Below, in pieces: positions 1 to 7,304 of a stretch of DNA of 7,337 nucleotides. Source of the DNA: Perlabentimonas sp046542995. Lineage in GTDB: Bacteria; Bacteroidota; Bacteroidia; Bacteroidales; Tenuifilaceae. The position numbers and the translations under genes are program-made. Every line of letters starts with the position of its first letter. The stretch's first letter is position 1. The notes under the pieces were generated by a model that saw only the letters and a program-made list of their open reading frames with translations, searched no databases and was not told the origin of the DNA. Where the stretch lies: NCBI GenBank assembly GCA_046542995.1, contig JBKHAH010000119.1, positions 1 through 7,337 on the forward strand. The letters run 5' to 3'.

Positions 1-1363
1 TTAATGATAAACCAGCATCCTGTCCAATAAGATAGTTTTCAGGGGTAATAAACATGAAATTGTCAGAACTGCCCTTAGTCTGATCGGATAGTCCGCCAAC
101 AGCAAAACCGCCACGCCTTATTTTATCGGGGTTTGAATCAATGTATATCCTGGTGCTATCGGGGCTAACGTAAAGCAGGTTGCTGTGGTCCTGGCTTTTG
201 GTCTGATCGCTTAGTCCGCCAACGGCAAAACCGCCGCGCCTGATTTTGGAATTGTTGGTATTGGCGTTTATAAATATGCGAACGCTATCAGGGGTTACGC
301 GTAAAAACTCCACCGGCTCTTCTTTGTTCTGATCTGAAAGTCCCCCAACGGCGAAACCGCCCCTGCGAATCTTACTTTCAGTATCATCAACGTTTATCCT
401 AACACCGCTCTCGTAAACGGCCAGAACAATTTGGTTTTGCGTATTCCTCACTGCGAATAGTAGCTCCTCCTCATCATCGCCTTCCTTCACAAAGATGCGC
501 TGCGCCTTGATGTTACCAGCCACCTCCAGTTTCTCTGTGGGAGTCGTTGTTCCGATGCCCACCAAGTCACCGGCGTTGTATATGTTGCTGCTGGCCACCC
601 AGCCATCGCCATCGTGTAGGAGGGTTTGGCCTGCTGACCCTGATACCAAGGGTCCCTCTGGACCTTGCGGACCTGTTTCGCCATCGGCTCCGTCTTGTGC
701 CATTAATTGCCAAGCGTTACCATCCCAAACATACGAACTCCCCTCATTCTGATGATAGAAGGCATCGTTTAGAGATGGAGATTCAGGATAGTTTATAAAC
801 TCTCCTAGCCAAGTAATTGGAATTCCGGATTCTCCTTGCGGACCTGTAATATCATCTGTTGTGTATGAGTTCCCATCGGTAAGGGTGATTGTAAGCGTAC
901 CGTTCTGGTTGTGCGTTATGGTCTGAATCCCTACACCATCCTGCCCGTCGTCTCCAGGTTCACCTTCATTACCAGCAAGGGCATATAGTGCATAAGGTAC
1001 GGATTGTATTGTGCTAATCCCTATCAGTTCATAGGTGTTGCTCCCATCCGGATCAACTTCAACCATAATTTGCACTTCCCCAGTATCCCAGGGGATGTCA
1101 GAAATATTGCCCGTGGCATCCTGTCCGTTGCCCACAACAATGCTGACAAGTCCTTGTGGAGAAGTTGTATATAAGTGTGTCTCCGAGTAGTAGGGGCTTT
1201 CTTGATTATCTAATAAAGAGATGCGCAAACTTACGGTTTGATTTTGCAAGGGCTCACCCTCTGCATTGCGAACTATTGCTTGGTAGTTGAAGCCTTGGGG
1301 AGGCTGTGCAATAGTAAATAGTGCAAGCAGTAATGTAAAAACAAGCGTTAGAATTGTTTTCAT
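1..1363 (-). CDS. Secreted collagen-like repeat protein, tail-fibre/adhesin style (partial, C-terminus off window)
   Basis: Open from the ATG at 1363 to the left edge without a stop (454 codons seen), so the C-terminus is missing. Residues 1-19 are a clear signal peptide (MKTILTLVFTLLLALFTIA, then Q), so the product is exported. The mature N-terminus has QGFNYQAIVRNAEGEPL followed by a beta-rich domain to about residue 128 ending VPYALYALAG, a start familiar from many Bacteroidota surface proteins. Collagen-like G-x-y triplets lie near residues 131-142 (GNEGEPGDDGQDG) and 225-238 (GADGETGPQGPEGP), separated by a segment with WLGEF and YVWDGNAWQLMAQDG. At about 269-287 comes GIGTTTPTEKLEVAGN, a motif typical of fibre-like proteins, and then three copies of a ~41-residue beta repeat. 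I infer a trimeric or fibrous surface protein; the missing end may carry a sorting or intramolecular chaperone domain. The exact function is unknown. The gene looks richer in G+C than the neighbouring transporter gene. Confidence 0.85.
   Translation of the reverse strand, partial: MKTILTLVFTLLLALFTIAQPPQGFNYQAIVRNAEGEPLQNQTVSLRISLLDNQESPYYSETHLYTTSPQGLVSIVVGNGQDATGNISDIPWDTGEVQIMVEVDPDGSNTYELIGISTIQSVPYALYALAGNEGEPGDDGQDGVGIQTITHNQNGTLTITLTDGNSYTTDDITGPQGESGIPITWLGEFINYPESPSLNDAFYHQNEGSSYVWDGNAWQLMAQDGADGETGPQGPEGPLVSGSAGQTLLHDGDGWVASSNIYNAGDLVGIGTTTPTEKLEVAGNIKAQRIFVKEGDDEEELLFAVRNTQNQIVLAVYESGVRINVDDTESKIRRGGFAVGGLSDQNKEEPVEFLRVTPDSVRIFINANTNNSKIRRGGFAVGGLSDQTKSQDHSNLLYVSPDSTRIYIDSNPDKIRRGGFAVGGLSDQTKGSSDNFMFITPENYLIGQDAGLSL
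80..373 (-). repeat. Three in-frame copies of a ~41-residue FAVGG coding repeat
   Basis: The core KIRRGGFAVGGLSDQ is encoded three times on the minus strand, at 329-373, 203-247 and 80-124, with periods of 126 and 123 bases (42 and 41 residues). Each core is followed by a variable 9-11 residue polar stretch and then a strand-like piece (FLRVTPDSVRIFI, LLYVSPDSTRIYI, FMFITPENYLIG). A degenerate half-unit, VLAVYESGVRINV, precedes the first core. The two left copies match at 40 of 45 bases by hand count. The right copy matches its neighbour at about 33 of 45 although the 15-residue core is identical in all three. The repeat probably forms stacked beta units of a fibre shaft (inference). Confidence 0.9.
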
Positions 1364-1381
1364 GGTTGTTATAGGTTTTAG

Positions 1382-1401
1382 GTTAATACTGTAATATTAA
1401 C
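1382..1401 (-). promoter_or_regulatory. Inverted repeat in the leader of the collagen-like gene
   Basis: GTTAATA at 1382-1388 and TATTAAC at 1395-1401 are perfect 7-base inverted arms around the six-base spacer CTGTAA. The element sits 18 bases upstream of the start codon at 1363. It could be a small operator or an RNA hairpin near the translation start. It is AT-rich and short, so chance is a real alternative. No convincing TAnnTTTG promoter element was found for this gene; A-tracts (minus sense) at 1470-1487 lie further upstream. Confidence 0.3.
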
Positions 1402-1554
1402 TGAATATATTGCGAGTATCATCAGTTCTAATACCAATACAAGATACTCTAAAAACTAAAATAACAGAGTTTTTTTTACATTTTTTTAATAATCAACCTT
1501 TGGGATAAGAGATCGTTATGTATAAATATGACTTATGATTAGGTGAGGTTGGTT

Positions 1555-2730
1555 TTATTTAGGATAAATAGATTTTTTGTATTGCTTACTCGAATAAACC
1601 ATAAAATAAAACAGAGCAATTAGATTAACCAATGAACTTATTAGAAAAGTAGTTTTAAAACCAAACCATTCTGATAAAAAACCAGTACCTACCATCCCGA
1701 GGCCGATTCCAAGATCGAAACATGTAAGAAAAGTAGAGTTCGCTGCACCTCTTCTTTCATGAGACACTACGTTGTTAATCATTGCCTGAAAGGTTGGCAT
1801 TATTATGCCAAAACCCAATCCGATAATAAGTGCCGCTATATGAAAGCCTATGGCATTAGCATACAGTGACAAAACAGGGAATCCTGCAATTAAAAAAAGG
1901 CAACCCGTTACAGTCACCAGCAAGGGACCTTTTTTATCAAAAATTTTCCCGCTACCAATTCGGGAAAGTCCTATACCCAAAGAGAGTACAAGAAAAAAAG
2001 GACCGCTATTACTTATTCCAATTTCTTTTGCGTAAAGGGCAATGAAAGATAATATTCCTCCGTAGGTAAACATAATTAGCATCATGTTCAATGAAATTGG
2101 AATTGCTGGTTTTGCGATTAATTTCTTTAAAGAAATTTTTGTTGGTATGCGTTTTACATTAAAACTTGGGTACTTAACCATAATGGCAAGCAAGATTCCA
2201 AGCATTGTAAGAATAATTGCAGATATGAAAACGGCAAAATACCTCGAGTCTCCAACTATTTGAATAGCTATTAAGGGGCCTATCGCCATCCCAATTGTCA
2301 TTGATAACCCAAAAAAACCAATCCCTTCCCCTCGTCTGGGGGTTGGAATTATATCAACAGCCAGAGTGGAACTTGATGTGGTGAGCGCTCCCCATGCTAA
2401 GCCATGTGCAAATCTTAAAAGCATAAAAACGATGACCGAGAATGCTAGGGGGTACCCAATGAATAGTATAGAGAATAAAAGGTAGGATGCCAGATATATC
2501 CTCTTTCTCCCATAAGAATCTATCGCCCAACCTGCAAATAGCCTAATTATGAGTGCTGCAATAGTGTAAAAAGCCAGCACAACGCCAATTGCACCCTTGC
2601 CAGCACCTATAACATCCTCAAGATATACTGGCAGCACAGGTAGCATAAAGTAAAAAGCAATGGCCATAAGCAGGTTCGCCAAAGCAAGGAGTATAAAACT
2701 TCGAGTCCAAAGTGGCTGTTTATTATGCAT
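1555..2730 (-). CDS. MFS transporter, DHA1-like (probable drug or metabolite efflux)
   Basis: A complete 391-residue, very hydrophobic protein with about 12 predicted membrane helices, the normal size for the major facilitator superfamily. Family motifs are visible: motif A after helix 2 is G67-W-A-I-D71-S-Y-G74-R75-K76-R77; a motif B-like R106-F-A-H-G110 lies in helix 4; and a motif C-like G147-M-A-I-G151-P152 lies in helix 5, typical of proton-coupled antiporters. A second motif A-like sequence (GSGKIFDKKG) follows in the C-terminal half, as expected for the duplicated six-helix fold. It acts in the inner membrane and probably exports a small molecule against the proton gradient; the substrate cannot be read from sequence. 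The ATG at 2730 gives a short basic N-terminus directly before helix 1. It is divergent from prfC and 191 bases upstream of the collagen-like gene on the same strand; there is no sign of a shared operon. Confidence 0.9.
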   Translation of the reverse strand: MHNKQPLWTRSFILLALANLLMAIAFYFMLPVLPVYLEDVIGAGKGAIGVVLAFYTIAALIIRLFAGWAIDSYGRKRIYLASYLLFSILFIGYPLAFSVIVFMLLRFAHGLAWGALTTSSSTLAVDIIPTPRRGEGIGFFGLSMTIGMAIGPLIAIQIVGDSRYFAVFISAIILTMLGILLAIMVKYPSFNVKRIPTKISLKKLIAKPAIPISLNMMLIMFTYGGILSFIALYAKEIGISNSGPFFLVLSLGIGLSRIGSGKIFDKKGPLLVTVTGCLFLIAGFPVLSLYANAIGFHIAALIIGLGFGIIMPTFQAMINNVVSHERRGAANSTFLTCFDLGIGLGMVGTGFLSEWFGFKTTFLISSLVNLIALFYFMVYSSKQYKKSIYPK

Positions 2731-2750
2731 CTCTTATTTTTAAAATCTTT

Positions 2751-2758
2751 CAAATATA
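2751..2758 (-). promoter_or_regulatory. Candidate -7 promoter element for the MFS gene
   Basis: On the minus strand this reads TATATTTG, a full match to the Bacteroidota -7 consensus TAnnTTTG. It ends 20 bases before the ATG at 2730, giving a leader of roughly a dozen bases. No good TTTG -33 element is visible upstream and the region is AT-rich, so confidence is limited. Confidence 0.4.
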
Positions 2759-2839
2759 TAAAAAAGGAAGGATTTGATTTGAGGATTCTACAGCAATAAA
2801 CTCATGCTATAAATCTTAGTAAAATGCAATAAAATACGC

Positions 2840-2847
2840 TAACTTTG
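2840..2847 (+). promoter_or_regulatory. Candidate -7 promoter element for prfC
   Basis: TAACTTTG is a perfect match to TAnnTTTG and is followed by GC-rich GCGCCCC. It ends 19 bases before the prfC ATG at 2867, implying a very short leader. The -33 region has only a weak TTA near 2816-2818. There is no Shine-Dalgarno sequence before the ATG, as is common in this phylum. Confidence 0.55.
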
Positions 2848-2866
2848 CGCCCCGAAAATAGCTGTT

Positions 2867-4447
2867 ATGATACTAGATACTGAGATTAAACGCAGAAGAA
2901 CCTTCGCCATAGTTAGCCATCCAGATGCTGGAAAAACTACCCTAACCGAAAAGTTGCTTTTATTCGGAGGAGCAATTCATGTAGCGGGAGCTGTAAAAAG
3001 TAACAAGATTAAAAAGAGCGCCACCTCGGATTTTATGGAGATTGAGCGCCAGAGGGGAATTTCCGTTGCCACATCCGTTATGGGATTTGAATACAGGGGG
3101 ATAAAAATTAATATACTCGATACACCTGGTCACCAGGATTTTGCTGAGGATACCTACCGAACCCTTACCGCGGTTGATAGCGTAATTATTGTTATTGATT
3201 GTGCTAAAGGCGTAGAGGCTCAAACCCGAAAATTGATGGAGGTTTGCAGAATGCGCAATACACCAGTAATGGTATTTATTAATAAGTTGGACAGGGAGGG
3301 GAAGGACCCTTTTGATTTACTCGATGATATTGAAACAGAACTAAACATTAATGTAAAGCCCATGAGCTGGCCAATAAGCATGGGGCCTTCTTTTCAGGGG
3401 GTTTACAATATGTACGAGCAGAAGCTTAACCTTTTCTTCGCTGATGACAAGCAAACCGTGACTCAGGATAATATTGAAATTGATAGCATTGATTCTGAGT
3501 TGATTGATAAGTATATTGGCGAATATGCAGAAACCTTGCGTGAGGATATTGAGCTTGTTAACGGGGTTTACCCAGAATTTGATATGGAATCGTACCTGGC
3601 TGGTAGGGTTGCCCCAGTATTCTTTGGAAGCGCATTGAATAATTTTGGGGTTCAGGAGCTCCTGAATTGTTTCATTGAAATTGCTCCGAATCCGCTACCT
3701 ACAAAGGCAGAAAATAGGAGCGTGTCGCCTTTTGAAGAGAATTTAACGGGTTTTATTTTTAAAATCCATGCCAACATGGACCCCAACCATAGAGACAGGT
3801 TGGCGTTCCTTAAAATATGCTCAGGAACATTTGAACGCAACAAACCTTATCTTCATGTAAGGACCGGGAAAAAAATAAAGTTCTCTAGCCCTACAGCCTT
3901 CATGGCCGATAAAAAATCCATAGTTGATACCGCTTACCCTGGCGATATTGTTGGTCTGCACGATACGGGTAACTTCAAAATTGGCGACACCCTTACAAAA
4001 GGTGAAAATCTCAAATACAAAGGCATTCCAAGCTTCTCACCAGAGCTTTTCAGGTATATTGAGAATGATGACCCAATGAAGTTCAAGCAGCTTGCTAAGG
4101 GCATAGATCAACTAATGGACGAGGGGGTTGCACAGCTATTCACATCAAAAGCCAACGGACGAAAGATTATTGGAACAGTAGGTGCACTCCAGTTCGATGT
4201 AATTCAACATAGGCTTAAGCATGAGTACGGTGCTTCGTGCAGGTACGAGCCCATAAATCTTTTTAAAGCTTGCTGGATTGAAAGCACTAATAATGAGCAG
4301 CTAAAAGATTTTAGGCAGCGTAAACACGCTAACCTTGCTATTGACAAGCATGGGCGTGAGGTATTCTTGGCAGAGTCACCCTACGCGCTAGATATGGCTC
4401 AGGAAAAATTTAGTGATATAAAATTTCACTTTACTTCCGAGTTCTAA
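2867..4447 (+). CDS. prfC: Peptide chain release factor 3 (RF3), GTPase
   Basis: A complete 526-residue protein, close to the roughly 529 residues of E. coli RF3. RF3 is a cytoplasmic translational GTPase that removes RF1/RF2 from the ribosome after peptide release. The G domain is intact: P-loop S17-HPDAGKT-T25, switch I RGISVATSVM (family form RGISVTTSVM), switch II D85-TPGHQDF-F92 with the catalytic His89, and N139-K-L-D142 for guanine recognition. The sequence DAGKTTLTEKLLLFGGAI and the C-terminal GALQFDVIQHRLKHEYG are characteristic of RF3 rather than EF-G or LepA. The middle beta-barrel domain (around 295-380) and C-terminal domain are full length. The ATG at 2867 gives MILDTEIKRRRTFAIVSHPDAGK, so the P-loop sits at the usual distance from the start. 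It is divergent from the MFS gene and seems monocistronic. Confidence 0.97.
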   Translation: MILDTEIKRRRTFAIVSHPDAGKTTLTEKLLLFGGAIHVAGAVKSNKIKKSATSDFMEIERQRGISVATSVMGFEYRGIKINILDTPGHQDFAEDTYRTLTAVDSVIIVIDCAKGVEAQTRKLMEVCRMRNTPVMVFINKLDREGKDPFDLLDDIETELNINVKPMSWPISMGPSFQGVYNMYEQKLNLFFADDKQTVTQDNIEIDSIDSELIDKYIGEYAETLREDIELVNGVYPEFDMESYLAGRVAPVFFGSALNNFGVQELLNCFIEIAPNPLPTKAENRSVSPFEENLTGFIFKIHANMDPNHRDRLAFLKICSGTFERNKPYLHVRTGKKIKFSSPTAFMADKKSIVDTAYPGDIVGLHDTGNFKIGDTLTKGENLKYKGIPSFSPELFRYIENDDPMKFKQLAKGIDQLMDEGVAQLFTSKANGRKIIGTVGALQFDVIQHRLKHEYGASCRYEPINLFKACWIESTNNEQLKDFRQRKHANLAIDKHGREVFLAESPYALDMAQEKFSDIKFHFTSEF

Positions 4448-4490
4448 TTGGCTCATCTCCCGATATAAAGTATAGTAGAGTTTTAGTTTA

Positions 4491-4523
4491 GTGTGATTTT
4501 TGTAAATATAATTCACACATGTG
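4491..4523. promoter_or_regulatory. Overlapping inverted repeat and palindrome between prfC and the phosphatase gene
   Basis: GTGTGA (4491-4496) and TCACAC (4513-4518) are perfect inverted arms around 16 bases, and the 8-base palindrome CACATGTG (4516-4523) overlaps the right arm. There is no T-tract after the repeat, so it is a poor intrinsic terminator for prfC. Its place 22 bases before the candidate -7 element of the next gene would suit a regulator-binding site. This is weak evidence. Confidence 0.25.
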
Positions 4524-4545
4524 CATTGCATTTCGTTTTATTTCA

Positions 4546-4553
4546 TAACTTTA
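4546..4553 (+). promoter_or_regulatory. Candidate -7 promoter element for the TPR-SpoIIE gene
   Basis: TAACTTTA matches TAnnTTTG at all but the last base. A TTG at 4526-4528 lies 17 bases upstream as a possible -33 element. The octamer ends 19 bases before the GTG at 4573, the same spacing as at prfC. This supports both the promoter and the GTG start. Confidence 0.45.
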
Positions 4554-4572
4554 ATGTCCAAACTAAAATGCT

Positions 4573-7098
4573 GTGCAATTAAATATCTTAATAAGAAGAT
4601 TATCAGTAATAGTTCTTTCCCTAATATCACTCCTAAGTAGTGCTAATGAGCGGAGAATAGATTCTCTTTTACAAGAACTAAAAAAGGCTAATCACGATAC
4701 AGTAGCAATACAAGCATACATTAACCTTGCAGCTGAGTATGTAGATTCTGAACCCAGCATTGCGCTCGATTGGCTAAATAATGCCCTGAATAAAACATCT
4801 CTTTGCAAAGACAGCATCCAGTGCCTTCCCCTTTGCTTTTATCGAGGCAAGGTGCATATTGAGATAGCAAAAGTATACATAGCGCACAACAGGCATCTTG
4901 AGAATGCACAAGCACATGCTGATACGGCTACCATGACCTTAAACCGAATGCTTGAAAACAACCCTTCGGACTGGTGTAAACAGAATGCCCATAAAGAATT
5001 ATCAGTTGCCTACAGCACGTTAGGTAGAATAGGCCTTATGCATGGCAATTTAGATAAAGCCATAGAACGTTACACAAAAGCCCATGAGCATTGTTTAGAA
5101 GTTGGTGACGAATATGGTGTGGCTCGAATGAACAATAATCTGGGTGTTTTACATCGCAGAAAATCGAATTATGCCCAATCATTAAACTATTTCCAAGATG
5201 CCCTAGGCTATTTTAAAAGTAATAACGATACCGTTGCCATTGCATCAGTACTAACAAACATTGGAGCAACCAGTTATGATATAGGGGTTTATGATAAAGC
5301 GTTAGAAAACTACTTAAATGCTCTGGCTATATTTGAAAAATTTGACGACTTAGAGTCATTAGCATCAACTCTTATCAATATTGGTCAAATATTTGGAGAA
5401 ATTAAGAACGAAACCGAAAGCATTCCATACTTTAGAAGAGCATTGAGTATATATAGGGAGAAAGATGATGATAGAGGGCTGGCAACATGCTACTTAAGTT
5501 TGGGCTATACTTACCTTGAGATGAATGTACCAGATAGTTCTCAGTATTATCTTGAAAAATCAAGGGACACATTCTCAAGGGTAAACGACAAGGTAGGCAA
5601 GGCTGATGCACTACAGAGTTTGGGTGAGCTTTACTTGCTTCAAAAAAAGTATGATAAGGCAAAGAAAACATTCCAGCAAGCCAGGTCTATGGCAATGGAA
5701 ATTGGTTTTAACTCAGTGGTTATATACTCAAACCACCAGCTGGCTATTGTTGAGCTGGAACTAGGCAATGCCGATGAAGCTCTAACTATTGCTCTGGATG
5801 CTCTGGAAGACTCGAAAAGAAGCAGCTTACTAAAGCTGCAACAATCAATAAGTAAAACCTTATCGAATATTTATCAGAATTTAGGTGATTATAAAACCTC
5901 ACTTTACTACTACAAGCATTTCTCTTCCTTAAGCGATAGCATTCTATCGCAGGATAGAACAAAAAGGTTTGCTGAAATGGAGGTATTGTATCAACTTGAA
6001 CAGAAAAAAGCCGAAATATTAAAACTTGAGCAGGAGAAGGATCTTAGGGAAATTGAATTGAAAAACTCAGAACTGCGGTTTCTTTGGCAACGTACCCAAA
6101 CGTTCATTGTGCTTGGCGTGCTCATCTTCCTTACGGCAATATTATACATGGTTTACAGGCAGTTCAGAATTAAACGAAGCTCAAACTATCAGCTAATGGA
6201 GCAGAATGCTCAAATACTTCAGAAGAACGAAGAGATTCTTGCACAGAAGGAAGAAATTATTGAGCAACGTAATGAGATGGAGAAACAAAAGAAACTGATA
6301 ACTGAGAAGAGCGAGCAGCTGGAGAAGTTCAATTGGCTTATTACGGAGAGTATTGATTACGCATCGAGCATTCAGGCTGCTGTTATGCCGTCAGAGGAAG
6401 TTTTTTCTGATTATTTTGAGGATCATTTTATTATGCTATTCCCTAAGGATGTAGTGAGCGGAGACTTTTTTTGGGCATACCCTAAAAATGAGACAATAAT
6501 TGTTGCTGTTGCCGATTGTACAGGGCATGGAGTGCCAGGTGGCTTTATGAGTATGCTGGCAATATCTGCATTAACAGAGCTAATGGGGAGGCAGGTTTAT
6601 GAGCCTTCTGATATTTTGAATAGCTTAAGGCTAGTGGTGGTGGAGTCATTAAAGCAGTCGGGTAAAGTTGGAGATCATCATGAAGGCCTGGATATTTCAA
6701 TAATCCGCTACACTAAAGGTAATGATTACATTGAGTTTTCAGGAGCGAATCATCCTCTTTGGATAATCCGAGACAATGGTAATGCGCCACAACTAAATGT
6801 TTACAAGGGTGATAGAATGCCAATCTCTTTCCATAGGATCATGAGACCTTTCGAATCACATAAAATACCAATCCGGAAAGGCGATCGGTTGTACTTGTTC
6901 ACTGATGGTTTAAGACATCAGCTTGGAGGAGATGATTTTAGTAAGAAATATGGGAAGGAGAGGTTCTCAAATTTACTCCTTAAAAATGCCCACAAACCCA
7001 TGGATGACCAAAAAAGTATTGTTGAGGATGCTTTTTTCCGGTGGGTAAGCGGTTTTGATCAGCTTGACGATATTACCATAATGGGGCTTAAGATATAA
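4573..7098 (+). CDS. TPR-containing membrane sensor with SpoIIE (PP2C-type) serine phosphatase domain
   Basis: The 841-residue product starts at GTG: an in-frame stop at 4564-4566 rules out an earlier start, and the next in-frame ATG would lose the signal sequence. Residues 1-24 form a basic-then-hydrophobic export signal ending SSA. About eight TPR-like helix pairs with a ~40-residue period cover about 140-455 (core forms LGVLHRRKSNYAQSLNYF, IGATSYDIGVYDKALENY). A coiled coil leads into one membrane helix at about 510-529, and a second charged coiled coil (about 540-600) carries SIDYASSIQAAVMPS, the usual linker before a SpoIIE domain. The phosphatase (about 605-841) keeps all expected metal-binding acidic positions: D631 in SGDFFW, D648 in DCTGHGVPGG, D778 in LFTDG and D832-D833 in DDIT. 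The likely topology is periplasmic TPRs and a cytoplasmic phosphatase. By family, the substrate would be a phosphorylated STAS-type anti-anti-sigma protein; none is encoded here. Signal and output are unknown. Confidence 0.92.
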   Translation: MQLNILIRRLSVIVLSLISLLSSANERRIDSLLQELKKANHDTVAIQAYINLAAEYVDSEPSIALDWLNNALNKTSLCKDSIQCLPLCFYRGKVHIEIAKVYIAHNRHLENAQAHADTATMTLNRMLENNPSDWCKQNAHKELSVAYSTLGRIGLMHGNLDKAIERYTKAHEHCLEVGDEYGVARMNNNLGVLHRRKSNYAQSLNYFQDALGYFKSNNDTVAIASVLTNIGATSYDIGVYDKALENYLNALAIFEKFDDLESLASTLINIGQIFGEIKNETESIPYFRRALSIYREKDDDRGLATCYLSLGYTYLEMNVPDSSQYYLEKSRDTFSRVNDKVGKADALQSLGELYLLQKKYDKAKKTFQQARSMAMEIGFNSVVIYSNHQLAIVELELGNADEALTIALDALEDSKRSSLLKLQQSISKTLSNIYQNLGDYKTSLYYYKHFSSLSDSILSQDRTKRFAEMEVLYQLEQKKAEILKLEQEKDLREIELKNSELRFLWQRTQTFIVLGVLIFLTAILYMVYRQFRIKRSSNYQLMEQNAQILQKNEEILAQKEEIIEQRNEMEKQKKLITEKSEQLEKFNWLITESIDYASSIQAAVMPSEEVFSDYFEDHFIMLFPKDVVSGDFFWAYPKNETIIVAVADCTGHGVPGGFMSMLAISALTELMGRQVYEPSDILNSLRLVVVESLKQSGKVGDHHEGLDISIIRYTKGNDYIEFSGANHPLWIIRDNGNAPQLNVYKGDRMPISFHRIMRPFESHKIPIRKGDRLYLFTDGLRHQLGGDDFSKKYGKERFSNLLLKNAHKPMDDQKSIVEDAFFRWVSGFDQLDDITIMGLKI

Positions 7099-7112
7099 TT
7101 CCTGCTTACTTT

Positions 7113-7145
7113 GCATTTTTTACCTGTATGCTTCGTACAAAATGC
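7113..7145 (+). terminator. 3' hairpin after the phosphatase gene, possible terminator
   Basis: GCATTTTTTAC (7113-7123) and GTACAAAATGC (7135-7145) pair over 11 positions with a single mismatch around an 11-base loop, starting 14 bases after the TAA at 7096-7098. No strong T-tract follows, so termination is inferred from placement. It could instead be an RNA-stabilising 3' hairpin. Confidence 0.4.
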
Positions 7146-7304
7146 CAATAGTTATAAGGGGTAACACATAAAAAGGTATTAAGAATATGATGCCATTGGG
7201 TATGAATTGGCTTCCAGATATTTATGGCTTTAATCATCGGGAATTCTAAACACGTTTGCTATGAATACTTATACTATTTAACTAGCAGTCCTAAAAAAGT
7301 TTTG

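Noticed and set aside
80..373. Regularly spaced repeats resembling a small CRISPR or direct-repeat array
   Set aside because: The 123-126 base period is in frame, the spacers encode related protein and differences are mostly silent, so this is a coding repeat.
487..798. Short open frames on both strands (487-684 minus, 495-752 and 547-798 plus)
   Set aside because: They lie inside the long minus-strand collagen-like gene in other frames. They have low-complexity composition and no family resemblance, and the real frame is read through without a stop.
1494..1551. Inverted repeat CAACCT/AGGTTG after the MFS stop, as a terminator
   Set aside because: The stem is six bases with a loop of about 46 bases, and in the minus-strand direction it is followed by A-tracts, not a U-tract.
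1364..1554. Promoter for the collagen-like gene (TATCTTG-like and TATATTCA sequences on the minus strand)
   Set aside because: None matches TAnnTTTG well or has a properly spaced TTTG upstream, so no site was assigned.
2960..3223. Minus-strand 87-codon open frame within prfC, and similar ones at 3652-3843, 4721-4915 and 5432-5671
   Set aside because: They are antisense shadows of well-supported genes, with no plausible domain content.
4554..4640. ATG at 4554 as an alternative start for the phosphatase gene
   Set aside because: It is in a different frame and reaches a stop after 28 codons; it does not join the TPR protein.
7187..7249. Twenty-codon plus-strand ORF starting ATG-ATG
   Set aside because: It is too short and has no recognisable sequence or conserved partner. 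It might be a gene remnant, but nothing in the sequence supports that.
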